From: Allolobophora icterica | Taxonomy: Eukaryota; Annelida; Clitellata; Crassiclitellata; Lumbricidae | Reading direction: 5' to 3' | NCBI GenBank assembly: GCA_963556255.1 | Contig: OY744604.1 | Location: forward strand, 21,318,566-21,382,565 | DNA: 64,000 nt | Translations under genes and position numbers: made by a program | Shown here: positions 54,562 to 64,000 of the stretch, one piece after another | Numbering within the stretch: position 1 is the first letter of the stretch | Layout of the letters: each line of letters starts with the position of its first letter | The notes under the pieces: model-generated | Seen by the model: the letters and a program-made list of their open reading frames with translations, nothing else | What the model was told of the DNA's origin: nothing | The model's database searches: none

Positions 54562-55427
54562 TTAAAAACTGAATATCAAAATCCGTCCATCAGAATCACT
54601 ATCATTGTCAGCCACAAACAATCGACCATTTGACTCATCCAGAAGGACCATCTTTGGAAATCGTAATCCGTGCTTTTCTTTGGAGAGAATTACTCTCTTA
54701 AATTTCAAATCTGAATCCAGTAACAAAACTCGACTGTTCCACTGATCAGCAACCATCCAGAATCCATTTCCATCGACGGATAAATGGATTGGACGATTCA
54801 TTTGTCTAGTGGTTGATCCTGGTTTTTCACCAAATGACTTCTTAAGTTTTGCATCTGCATCCAATACACAAACTCTGTGCAGATCATCATCACGGTAGCC
54901 ATGACTGATCACGAAATTACCATTGGTCAGTTTTATAGCATGCCACGGAGAACGAATACCTGCGTCTGATAATAGATTTATTTCACGGATCAATTCTCCA
55001 TCTGGCGAATATTCGTTTAATTTGTGTTTATGAAAAAGAGTTAAAATGACATTCGATTCTTCTGTGACAGACAGAGCGTATCCATAATCGTCTTTTATTG
55101 TCCAATTCTTTATTAATCTTTCATTTGGGCATATTCTCCAGATTTCCTCTGACTGACCAGAAGATCCTTTGAAATTCAAGATGTAGAGGAATTTATTTAT
55201 TTTGCATGATTTTATGTCTACTGGATAAATTAATTCCTTCAACTTCCATCGACGAAGGAAACTGAATTTCATCGAATCGTAAACTTCAACATCTGAACTC
55301 CATTCATTCACAACAAACAATTCTTTATCTAAGATCGTCAATCCACGGATCGATTTCTTTCCTTCTTTTGCTGCTTTTGTTTTGATCGTCTGAACTAAAA
55401 CGGGTTCCAAATTATATCGAAGTTCGT
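54562..55427 (-). CDS. TRIM gene B exon 3 (NHL-like propeller)
   Basis: 866 nt; acceptor CGATTTTCAG before ACGAACTTCG. Blades include LTILDKELFVVNEWSSDVEVYD, NGNFVISHGYRDDDLHRVCVLD, GNGFWMVADQWNSRVLLLD and NGRLFVADNDSDSDGRILIF. The frame upstream to 55449 is intron. Confidence 0.9.
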
Positions 55428-56828
55428 CTGAAAATCGAAACAAATCCATTAAACTTCATTCATTAGTATAACATAATTCTAAAGAAGTATCAATTATGAA
55501 CGTGAGTACTAAAGCATTGTGACAACGACAACGACCTTTATGATGATAAGCGGACGCTATTCAAATCCAGGCAAATTGAGGCCAACAGAACACAGACAAA
55601 GAAACGATTAGAGAAAACTAGAGTGACCAAGAAACACACGGATAAACATAGACAGTCGCACAAGGAAACGCTGAGCGAGAGGAAGAAAATGAAGTGCATC
55701 GAGTGAATTGTCAAGTCGTCATAGCACTTGGATCCCGCGTAAATCAATGCGCTTATGTCGTCAGTGCTGAATACAATGACGGAGGTACAAGGGAGAATGT
55801 CATGAAATCGGCTCCAATTTAGCCTGGTCAAAACACAATACACTTCGATCGGAACTCGACAAAAGCTGATCAAGTGAATTCAGTGTGCAGGTCGCATTTC
55901 TACCAGCTTAGTCAGATTCGATCAAAACGGCGTTATCTATCGTTTAGCGCTGCAACGGCTTTGCTCCATTCATTCGTCTTCACGCACCTTGACTATTGTG
56001 ATTTCAACTTTGCAGTCATGCCGATATTCAGGTTGCATCAGCACCATTCCATCTTTAAGTGCACCACTCGGACATAGGCGCATCCAGTGCCGGATTCAGG
56101 CTTAAGCTAAGCTAGAGCATAGGGCCTCACAATCCTCAGAGGTTTAAAAATTTAGAATTTAGAATTTTATCCAAATTGAAGTCGCCTGCCAGAAAAAATG
56201 TGCTCTTAGTTCGGGATAAATGCGACGGCAGACTATTAAATTCTGTATTAAATGGGTCAGTTTTAGTACCAGGTAGAGGGCATATTGTTCCAATAATAAT
56301 ATCCTTAGTTTGCTCATTGGCAATTTAACAAAGACACTTTCAAATGTATCTGCAGAAGTCCACTCTGCTTATATGGTCTCAAAAGCAATGCCTTCTCTAA
56401 CGAATATGTCTACACCGCCACCCTGACCCTCATTTCTACACCTAAATAAAACTTATATTCAGGAAAAGTAACAGTTGAAGCCAGATCTGCACTCAGCCAA
56501 GTTTCAGTAACCACCAATATTATACAGTGACATAGGAGTGTGCAAGTAGAAGCTGTGAGTCGGGTATTTTATAGTATAGGCTTCGGCAATTTATATGCAA
56601 CACTGAGAATGGACTGTGCTGTACAGAAGTATGTGCTGTTTACGTACATATACATGTTTGCTATTTACACACAGTGCACAAATCATACATCAAATCAAAT
56701 CAAATCAAATGTCTTTTATTAGAACACACATCAAATTCATAGAACAAAACACAGAACAAAATACATACATACATACATACATACATACATACATACATAC
56801 ATACATACATACATACATACATACATAC

Positions 56829-56859
<31 letters not shown>

Positions 56860-59024
56860 CATACATACATACATACATACATTCATACATACATACATAC
56901 ATACATACATGCATACATACATACATACATGCATACATACATACATACATACATACATACCTGCTTTCGACGTCTTTAGCTTCTTCCTGAGTTTCTCAGC
57001 GTTGGTTTCTAAAGTCTTTACTGTCGCTTTATACATCTCCAATTCTTCAAGGAATTTCTCATTGCATTCTTGGAGTGAATTGTTGGTCGTTTTCTCTGCA
57101 TGAAGTTCCTGCTTTAGTTTGTCGTTTTCCTTTCTCAGGAAGTCAATTTCATTACTTTGTTCTACAAATGGGATTTCTTCACTTCTTTTCTTTGCCTTCA
57201 AATCACCTTCTTCTGAAAAACGTAATGACGGACATTTACATACGTTTCTGACAACATGTTCAATATAATTGTAGTAACAATTAGAAACTTTTACTGAACT
57301 GGTGTCTAACGTAAAAGAAATTGCCCAATAGCGCACGAATCAATCAGCGATCGGGTCACTATCAAGAATTTCAGTCCGCAAATGCATTGGGTCCATGGCA
57401 TACATACATACATCAATAGGCTACTTATGTTCAGCTGTGGGCCCAGTGTGAACCCAACGATCGTGGCTGGCTGTTTCGGTAAACCTGCATCAGTGCTGTA
57501 GGCTAATTTAGTATGTTATGGAAGGACTCGTGTATAAGCTATTGCTCTGCGATTACAATGATAGCTTTCGAGTAGCGCTTTAGATAAGTGGAGCTCATGA
57601 CTACGACTACATCCATATCACTTTCCAAATGTATCACTTCGGCAACTAGTGGATGGCTAATAGTAATTGTTAGCCCATCGAATGTGTCGGCTATAATGAG
57701 AGGTGCCTACAGAAAGTTGCATCGTATACCTAATTTAGTACACTATGGATCGGCAATGATCTATGTCATACCAATTTGCAAATTTATTGCGATAAATCAA
57801 ATAACAGCTTTTGCAACACACGCAAATAGTAAATGTTGGCACAGTTGATGTGATGATTTACAAAGGAAGTCACTTACCTTCAATTTCTCCAACCAAGTTG
57901 CCACAGTCTTCCTCTAGAAGCTCTTCGAATTTAGATTGTCGAAAGCAGAATTTAAAATCAGGAATTGCTCGTTCAATTATAGGTTGGCACTGTTGCTGCA
58001 ACTCAATCGCTCTAACAGATAAGTCAGAAACTGTTCGACAGATGTCGCTAACAGATCCTTTATCCATTATTCTTTGACAATAAGAATTGTAACTTTCTAA
58101 GTTCGATAGATAAGCATCAATATCATCAGTTGCCATTTGGATTTCTTTCAATCTGCTTTTTCTTTCGGAAGATAGACCCTCTAAAAGACATCTTGCATGT
58201 TTATCAGTTAACCGTTTTATTTTGTCCTTTCTCTTCTCTACACCATTTTCTAATCTTTCCACCATTTGCTGTGTTTCATCCTTAACCTTGACGAGATCCG
58301 CCTTTTTCATCTGAGCTTCAGATATGCACTCATTCATTGATTTAATATTGTGTTCTATCTGCTTACGAAAGCCATCCAAACATTTGTTAACATGAGAACC
58401 TTCGTGATTTTTATGTTCCTCTATGAAGCAGATGGCGCATACAACTGCTTTGCAGTCAGTACAATATACATCCAGATTCTTTTGTTCATGAACACCGCAA
58501 ACACTTGGTGCTACATCGGTCATCAAATTTTGGCCGCTTTCATATTCATTTATTGGCATCAATTTATGATTCTTTGTCAATTTAAACTTTCTATGCTCAC
58601 TGCAACACTCCTCGCATAATTTACGCTGGCAATCCATGCAATATGCATCGGCTGTGGGAATGTCTTTACCTTCCTGTTCCTCACTATCCTCCAGACAAAG
58701 AGAGCATAAGGCTTTTATTACTGCAGACTGGTCTGAAACCTTTGACAACTGTATTAGTCTCTCAATGAAGAAATGCTTGGGCAGTCCATGAAACCCTTCT
58801 GGTGGAATCTTGAACAGTCGTCTACAGATTGGGCAAGACATCTCATCTCCAGGTCCTTTGTTGATATTAAGACCAGTCTCTTGGAGACATTTCATGCAGA
58901 ATGTATGAATGCATGGCAAGGCTTTCGGATCGGTGTAGACGTCGGTGCATATACAACATGTAGTGATATCTTCGAGCTCTTCTTGCTTTTTAATATCACT
59001 GGTGTCTAAATCTTTCGAAGCCAT
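54562..59024 (-). CDS. TRIM gene B: RING/B-box/coiled-coil/NHL-like protein
   Basis: Three exons on the minus strand: 59024-57878 (1147 nt), 57212-56961 (252 nt) and 55427-54562 (866 nt), all phase 1, joined frame 755 codons including stop (754 residues). Domain order is the same as gene A: RING (same eight ligand positions), two B-boxes, coil, short second coil, NHL-like propeller. Exons 1 and 3 have exactly the same length as in gene A, and introns fall at the same codons, so the genes arose by duplication of a whole unit. Expected role is an E3 ubiquitin ligase with a propeller for target binding; the substrate is unknown. Both genes and the pseudogene at 20.65 kb point the same way. No break or missing zinc ligand is seen. 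Confidence 0.9.
55874..56077 (+). mobile_element. LINE fragment in TRIM B intron 2
   Basis: SHFYQLSQIRSKRRYLSF then ALLHSFVFTHLDYCDF matches the LINE segment SCFYHLRRVRAVRRSVSP ... HAFTCCRIDY at 52.6 kb. About 65 codons. Confidence 0.6.
56095..56530 (-). mobile_element. LINE endonuclease fragment in TRIM B intron 2
   Basis: The minus strand reads VVTETWLSADLASTVTFPEYKFYLGVEMRV, and in a shifted frame VREGIAFETI, the front of an AP-endonuclease domain. A hAT-like end (CAGTGCCGGATTCAGGC) is at 56088-56104, but no partner end is found. Confidence 0.5.
56758..56960 (+). repeat. (CATA)n microsatellite at the TRIM B exon 2 donor
   Basis: About fifty CATA units with few changes. On the minus strand the first GTATGT is the splice donor. 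A CAAAT repeat precedes the tract at 56695-56710. Confidence 0.92.
56961..57212 (-). CDS. TRIM gene B exon 2 (short coiled coil)
   Basis: 252 nt, acceptor TTTTTCAG, donor GTATGT. Encodes EEGDLKAKKRSEEIPFVEQ, then a coil with one LKQELHAEKTTNNSLQECNE unit. The donor is the first unit of a (GTAT)n run that fills the start of intron 2 (56758-56960). Confidence 0.88.
57878..59024 (-). CDS. TRIM gene B exon 1 (RING, B-boxes, coiled coil)
   Basis: ATG at 59024; donor GTAAGT after GAAATTGAAG at 57878. RING Cys/His ligands at 23, 26, 38, 40, 43, 46, 64 and 67; B-box2 CGVHEQ...YCTDC...ACAIC-like segment (CAICFIEEHKNHEGSH). Coil: KSMNECISEAQMKKADLV and after. Confidence 0.92.
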
Positions 59025-59690
59025 TTTCTTATCTAGACCGGTCCTAAAATCGAAAGTATTTTTGATTTCAATATTGACTTTAGCTTAAGCTTAATTGTTG
59101 CTTGCCTGTCAAAGGTGGGTGTCACAAAAAAGAGGAAACTTCGATCTGATTATTAAAGCCTTTAGTCGATCTGGACGCGATTTTAAGCTGCGAATGATCT
59201 TAGTAAGAAATATTTGATGACTTAGATGACTCCAACTAAACATTCCGTTATAAAATTACAGTGTTAGCCTAATATTTACCGTAAGTAATACTATTCGCTG
59301 TCGCTGAGCAACTAACTAAACATAAAAATTATACGACCCTTGTACCCTCCACCTACTTTTGTTAACGCTAGAAGGCATATGTGATTTAGCGCAAGATGTA
59401 GGGCCTAACAGATATATTGAACCTCCTGTTAGCAATAGAAAATATGCTTCAGTCATTTGAAACATATTTAATATTTTTAATATTAATACCGTTGGTACTG
59501 CTCGATCTTATCTTCTCTATGCACTGTTAGTATCCTGCATGGATCTCATTTCGTTTTCTAATTATTTACAATCTTAGCATCATGAATCGTTCGTGCAGCA
59601 TATGATTTTAAAGTTCAGTACGGCACTTAGATTTCACAAGTTGCTTAAGGCTTATTTAGGCCTTAGCTAGGCCTATAATTTGTCGGGTAG
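59025..59690. promoter_or_regulatory. TRIM gene B upstream region, shared with gene A
   Basis: 59220-59460 aligns with 29560-29815 upstream of gene A, up to and beyond TAGCGCAAGATGTA. Gene B has TAGGGCCTA at 59399 and gene A has TAGGCCTA at 29773, at different TA sites of the same ancestral sequence. No core promoter motif identified. Confidence 0.5.
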
Positions 59691-62170
59691 TATTGTATTG
59701 TATTGTATTGTATTATATTCAGATATTTATTAAGCGCTTCTAGCGGGAGGGTCATTCAGAAGCACTCCCAGTGCGAGAGACTCCGAGAGATAAAGCAAGT
59801 CTTAAGAAAGGTAAAAGAGGAAGAGACGTTACCTGAGAGAATAGAAGAACGAACGAACGAACGAACGGAGGAAGCTCATTTCAAAGAGCAGGGCCAATGG
59901 AGGCAAAAGACCTAGATTGAGCCAGAGAAGTCCTGACACGGGGAACGAGGAGGTCCAAACGGTCAGAGGCAGAGCCGTTTTAAGGAGTTTGGGGGCCCTA
60001 GGCATAATCCTCACAAACCCTAACTAACCTTTAACGTGACCCGATTTCCGCCTCAATCTCTCAGTCTCAGACAGAGAGTACTGCATTAATGCATTGCATG
60101 TGCATATATGTCATTTTGTTAAATTTATTAGGCCCTAATTAAATATAGTACTATAACTAAACTCATACTAACACAGCTAAAACAGCGATCTTTGTACTAC
60201 AAGTGCAAAATAAAAGTGTAGTTTAACGCGTTACAGTTTCCATTGTTTATTTGTAATACAAATTGAAAGTCAGATAGCAATGAGTAAATGTTTTGCTATT
60301 AGGCTTACATGGATTGACTTTGTCACGACATTTTCTTACTAACATTGCTTTCGTGTTTTGCTCTGAGCAAAGTCTCAAATCATCGAAATTCAAAGACTCC
60401 AACACATATCATTCCTATGCTCATTACAGACAGGCATTTCAATCGTTCTTGCATCATACGGCTGCGAAGTTCGTTCTTGATTAATTTAAGTTTCGATAAA
60501 GAACGTTCACCCGTACAGTTTGTCACCATCACTGACAGAGACATTCTTATTAGAAACGTTGATTCCAGATTGTCATTCTTTATCATGGCATAAATTATTG
60601 ACAGAGACGACACTGATGTTTTTTGCAAATGACACTGGCATGCACATAGCATTTTAGGTGTTCACATTCTGAAATTAGTTCGTGTTGGTCAAGATCTTGA
60701 GGACAGAACTTTTCAAGCTTTTCACTGTATTCTGTTATTTGTTCAGCGTTCAATTGGACCAGTTTGATTAAGAATGTAAATCTGCTGCTGATTTCTTCAT
60801 AAGCTTCTCACGTATTTTTAGTTCAGTGATTAATGAGTTGATTGGCAAATAGGTCTACATTTTGTGCGTGCTCGCATACATAACAGTGTCATTTGCAGGA
60901 CCTTCCAGAAATGTAATTTGAATATTTTCTTTTAGTCACTCGTCTCTGGCTGTTGTAGTAGGCCTACTCTGCGTTGTGAGTTTCTGTTTTGGCTCTGCGT
61001 TCATATTCTTCAAAGTAATTATTGGCTCTAAGTGCATCAGCATAAAGCTTATGTGACTGAATCAGAGTGACAGTTTAAAAATGTGTTATTGTTTTTACAC
61101 TGCTTCGCAGCATTGTTACATGTTAGAACAGAACTTATAATATTGTTATTTTGTTTCTGAGCCGCCGCGGGGCCCTCTGTTGTGCGGGGCCCTAGGCACG
61201 TGCCTCGCGTGCCTAGGCCTTAAAACGGCACTGGTCAGAGGAACGAAGAGGACGAAGAGAAGCAGCAGAGTGAGGGCGATGAATTAAGTCACATAAATAT
61301 TTTGGAGCGAAACCAAGTTGAGCCTTAGAGACAAGGATGAGGACCTTAAATTGGATGCGGGCAGAAAGCGGGACCCAGTGGAGTTCTTCTGCCATAAAGG
61401 TGGTGAATCGAGGAAGACGGGCAATTACTCTAGCAGCAGCATTGAGAACGGACTGAAGAGGAGCAAGACGGACTTTGGGAAGACCAATGAGGAGGGAATT
61501 GCAGTAGTCCAGTCTAGAGCAGACAAATGCATGGACAATTGAAGTGAAAATTGGAGATGAGAGAGAGAGAGCCACGGATAGCTCTAGGCGCCTTAAGTGA
61601 AAATAGGAAGTGCGAGTGAGTTTGGAAATGTGTTCAGTAAAGGTGAGAGAATTGTCAAGGGTCACTCCTATTATCACGAACGCTAGACGAGAAAGTGAAA
61701 AACGGAAACCTTTGAGACAGCAGAGCAAAGTCGAGTTTTTGAAGTTGCTGAGGAGTGCCAAACCAGATAAAATGGGGTTTAGACGAATTGAGGGAAAGGC
61801 GATTGCAAGACATCCAAGTATGAAGATCATGAGAAAGAGCTTCGATGCGCTGAACAAGAAGAAGTTGAGAAGAAGGAGGCCCATGAACATAAGCCTGGAC
61901 ATCGTCAGCAAAGAGGTGGCCTGAAGCCCCATGGATGTGGAGGAGAGAGGGGTTACCGGCCGTGTATAAAATAAAGAGGAGAGGGCCCAAAACAGAGCCT
62001 GCGGAACACATAGTTTAACAGGGACCCACAGAGTTCTAGATTCACCAGAGATAACCATCTGAGTGCGATCAGATAGGTAGTTGCAAGCTATAGTTTCCAG
62101 TTTTATAATATCACGAAAATACACACGTCCTACATTCTCCTGGTAAAGACTCGGAGGAGGTTACAGAGCT
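59691..62170 (-). mobile_element. LINE (CR1/L2-like), split by a hAT
   Basis: The 3' end at 59691-59760 has a (CAATA)n tail (minus sense) and AAGCGCTTCTAGCGGGAGG. The body continues on the far side of the hAT. The minus frame 62124-61213 includes ISGESRTLWVPV, then, after frame changes, LTRTSYFHLRRLELSV, HAFVCSRLDYCNSLLIGLPKVRLAPLQSVLNAAARV and PLSARIQFKVLILVSKAQLGFAPKYLCDLI. Several frameshifts; YADD appears only in an alternative frame (LFADDVQAY, 61655-62011). Confidence 0.82.
59970..61233. mobile_element. hAT transposon inserted in the LINE
   Basis: Ends CAGAGCCGTTTTAAGG and, inverted, CAGTGCCGTTTTAAGG, flanked by GTCAGAGG on both sides (59962-59969, 61234-61241). The minus frame 60652-60380 contains TNCTGERSLSKLKLIKNELRS and QERLKCLSVMSI. 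This is the hATC dimerisation segment seen in ZMYM-type hAT transposases. The rest of the transposase is missing or unreadable. Confidence 0.9.
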
Positions 62171-62349
62171 CCTAATGAGTCTTTTAAATTTTTAATGGTT
62201 GGAATAAGTTTTGAGCTAAAATGCAGATAGGGGCCTACAATCATAGCTTGTGCTGAAGATTATGCATACACTCTAATAAAATGCAGGACTCTGATGGACT
62301 AGTTCTGGTATTGCAGAGGTTTTCAAACTTTTTGGATCACGGACCCTTA

Positions 62350-62660
62350 TTTTCTTTCTTTCATTCATTCATTTGAGCACTTATATAGCGGCCCTTCAAG
62401 GGTACTACTCGTAGGCGCTCTCGACTCCAGCACGAACATAAAGAACAGTTTATAGCGCAGTGTAGAAAGACTCGTGTTGTGTTTTAGGGAGGAGACGCAG
62501 CTCCAGAGGAAGCCCTTCCATACCACAGGACCAACCACCAAAAAGGCCCGATTTTGCATAGTGGCAGTACGAGCAAATGGCACAACGAGCTCTACGCGGA
62601 GCGAGCTACCACGGGTCTCGCCGGCAGGCTGGCAGCGGGACCTTTCTAGGCATTGCTCGC
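62350..62660 (-). mobile_element. LINE 3' fragment nested in hAT
   Basis: The minus strand reads LVVPFARTATMQNRAFLVVGPVVWKGF, the LINE C-terminus, then ...GPLYKCSNE and a (ATGA)n-type tail at 62361-62373. CGGACCCTT occurs on both sides, consistent with a target duplication. Confidence 0.75.
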
Positions 62661-62899
62661 GGACCCTTGTATTTAAAAAAATAAAATTAATCACTTAATA
62701 TATAATCAAAGTAGGCCTAACAGGAAGACTATTTCAACAATACAAGCTTGCTTACGATATGACGCTGAGGACTTTATAATATAAAAAAGTAACACTCAAT
62801 AAATTGTTATTGACTTCCTGCAATAATTATGGAACACGGTCATTTTTAAAGAAATCAATAACATCGCTTTCGCCAAAAACAGTAATCGTTTCGCATCTA

Positions 62900-63350
62900 G
62901 TAATTTATAAGGCGGTCACGCAGTATAAACTATTCAGAAGTGGCTTAATGTAGGAGCCCCGTGGAAACAGAAACATCTTGAGCGAGCGAGAAGATGCCGG
63001 CGAGATTTCAGTCATGAGCTTAGTTCGTAGTGGAGGAGGAAGACCATTCCAGGCAGAGGGACCTGTCACAGCAAAAGCTCAACATTGAGCCAGATTGGTT
63101 CTAGTATGAGGAACAAAGAGAGCAAGACGGTCAGTTGAGCGCAAAGGACGAACAGAAGTTGCAGAGAGAGGTTGCCGCATCAGGTCAGAGAGGTATTTAG
63201 TGGCGAACCCTAGCTGGGACTTCTAAACCAGGAGGAGGAGGAGCCAGTGTAGATTCTGCAGAACTCATACTTGTGGAGATATGAGCAAAGCGAGGAAGGC
63301 GTAATATGAGTCGAGCAGCAGCATTTAAGACTGATTTGAGGAATAAGAAG
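62900..63350 (-). mobile_element. Second LINE 3' fragment nested in hAT
   Basis: Sequence such as AGTATAAACTATTCAGAAG and AGGTCAGAGAGGTATTTAG matches the minus-strand 3' part of the LINE at 52.2 kb (TAGACTATTCAGAGG, AGGTCACAAAGGTATTTAG). No open frame. Confidence 0.65.
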
Positions 63351-63456
63351 AAATAATTAATGAATATTTTCAGAACGCTCTCGCGGACACCTCACCATAT
63401 CCTTAGCGGACCCCTCTTGGTCCACAGACCACAGTTTGAAAAACTCTGTGGTATTG

Positions 63457-64000
63457 CATTGATGGCCGTCATTTCAAGTAACCAGTATATACAATATATA
63501 TTCTCAGTTCTTTAAATGTGTACAGAGTGAGTCATTAATTATGCTTATGAGTTTTGAAAAAGTAACAAATAATATGTAAACACAGAGGGCAAAATTTGTT
63601 TGACGTCAGTTAATTCCGCGTACATATAAAGCATTAGCGTATGGTCACACTAGATTTCGAGAAAAAAGCGCCTCAGGCTTACCGAAAGTTATCCCCTTCT
63701 GAGTACTTAGGCCTATGTCATAACCGATGGATAAAGAGCCTATAGAAATCTAGGAAGCTAGTAAAATGGATCGTTGTGCATTCTGTTCTTGTGCATCATC
63801 ACAACTCCGTAGATGCTAACAACACAAAGATGCACATACAAGAAATGGAGAACAAACAATTTCTTTCAATGCAGCAAAATACAAAATGATAATTTAGTAC
63901 AATTTAGGCCTACTATTTGTTTCCCATGTATATAAAGAATTACTACGGCAGAGCGCATTTTGTAGTGAAAACTTCCTTATAAACTGTTTTTCACTTAGGT
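63457..64000. other. No gene seen
   Basis: AT-rich, with TAGGCCTA octamers at 63708 and 63905. No frame or repeat that I can support. Confidence 0.5.

Larger units (their letters stand above)
62314..63448. mobile_element. hAT element carrying two LINE 3' tails
   Basis: Ends CAGAGGTTTTCAAACT and, inverted, CAGAGTTTTTCAAACT with TGGTATTG on both sides (62306-62313, 63449-63456). 62660-62900 is homologous to the degenerate copy at 31.8-32.8 kb. Two LINE 3' ends were inserted later. Confidence 0.9.

Overview
This is animal (metazoan) nuclear DNA. It contains two intron-bearing TRIM-type genes with canonical GT/AG splice sites, a C2H2 zinc-finger array, long microsatellites, tRNA-derived repeats and many eukaryotic transposons. 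TRIM duplication, a foldback element built like the TU elements described in sea urchins, and CR1/L2-like LINEs, hAT, piggyBac and TA-target DNA elements together suggest a marine invertebrate, perhaps an echinoderm or hemichordate. The sequence alone does not fix the species. Nothing resembles an operon or a bacterial gene.

Layout: 1-3.9 kb holds retroelement and tRNA-like relics and a 334-bp (CA)n. 3.9-8.9 kb is one large foldback element: two ~1.9-kb inverted arms around a 1.26-kb centre. 9-14 kb is mostly unassigned, with minisatellites and an 86-bp inverted-repeat pair. 14.0-15.96 kb is a broken zinc-finger array on the minus strand. 16-22 kb carries LINE 3' ends, a Harbinger-like element, a hairpin repeat and a decayed TRIM exon. 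22.15-29.4 kb is TRIM gene A (minus, three exons). 30-53.9 kb is a transposon graveyard with insertions nested in insertions. 54.56-59.02 kb is TRIM gene B (minus, three exons), paralogous to A. 59.7-63.5 kb holds a LINE split by a hAT element and a hAT split by two LINE tails.

The TRIM genes share one architecture: exon 1 has RING, two B-boxes and a coiled coil; exon 2 has a second coiled coil; exon 3 has an NHL-like propeller. Exons 1 (1147 nt) and 3 (866 nt) are identical in length in A and B. Exon 2 differs (675 vs 252 nt), in large part because a 63-nt unit (three heptads) is repeated in A. Upstream sequence, intron 1 and the 3' flank also align, so a whole gene unit was duplicated.

The most interesting signal is an octamer, TAGGCCTA. 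I count 27 exact copies by eye, where about one is expected by chance, plus eight TAGGGCCTA/TAGGCCCTA variants. At six places where a related copy or family sequence can be compared, the other version has plain TA, or lacks the same 6-7 bases. The excess therefore looks like short insertions at TA sites, as expected if a TA-target transposon with GG(G)...(C)CC ends left excision footprints. Two decayed elements in this window have exactly such ends. That link is my inference; the paired comparisons are visible in the sequence.
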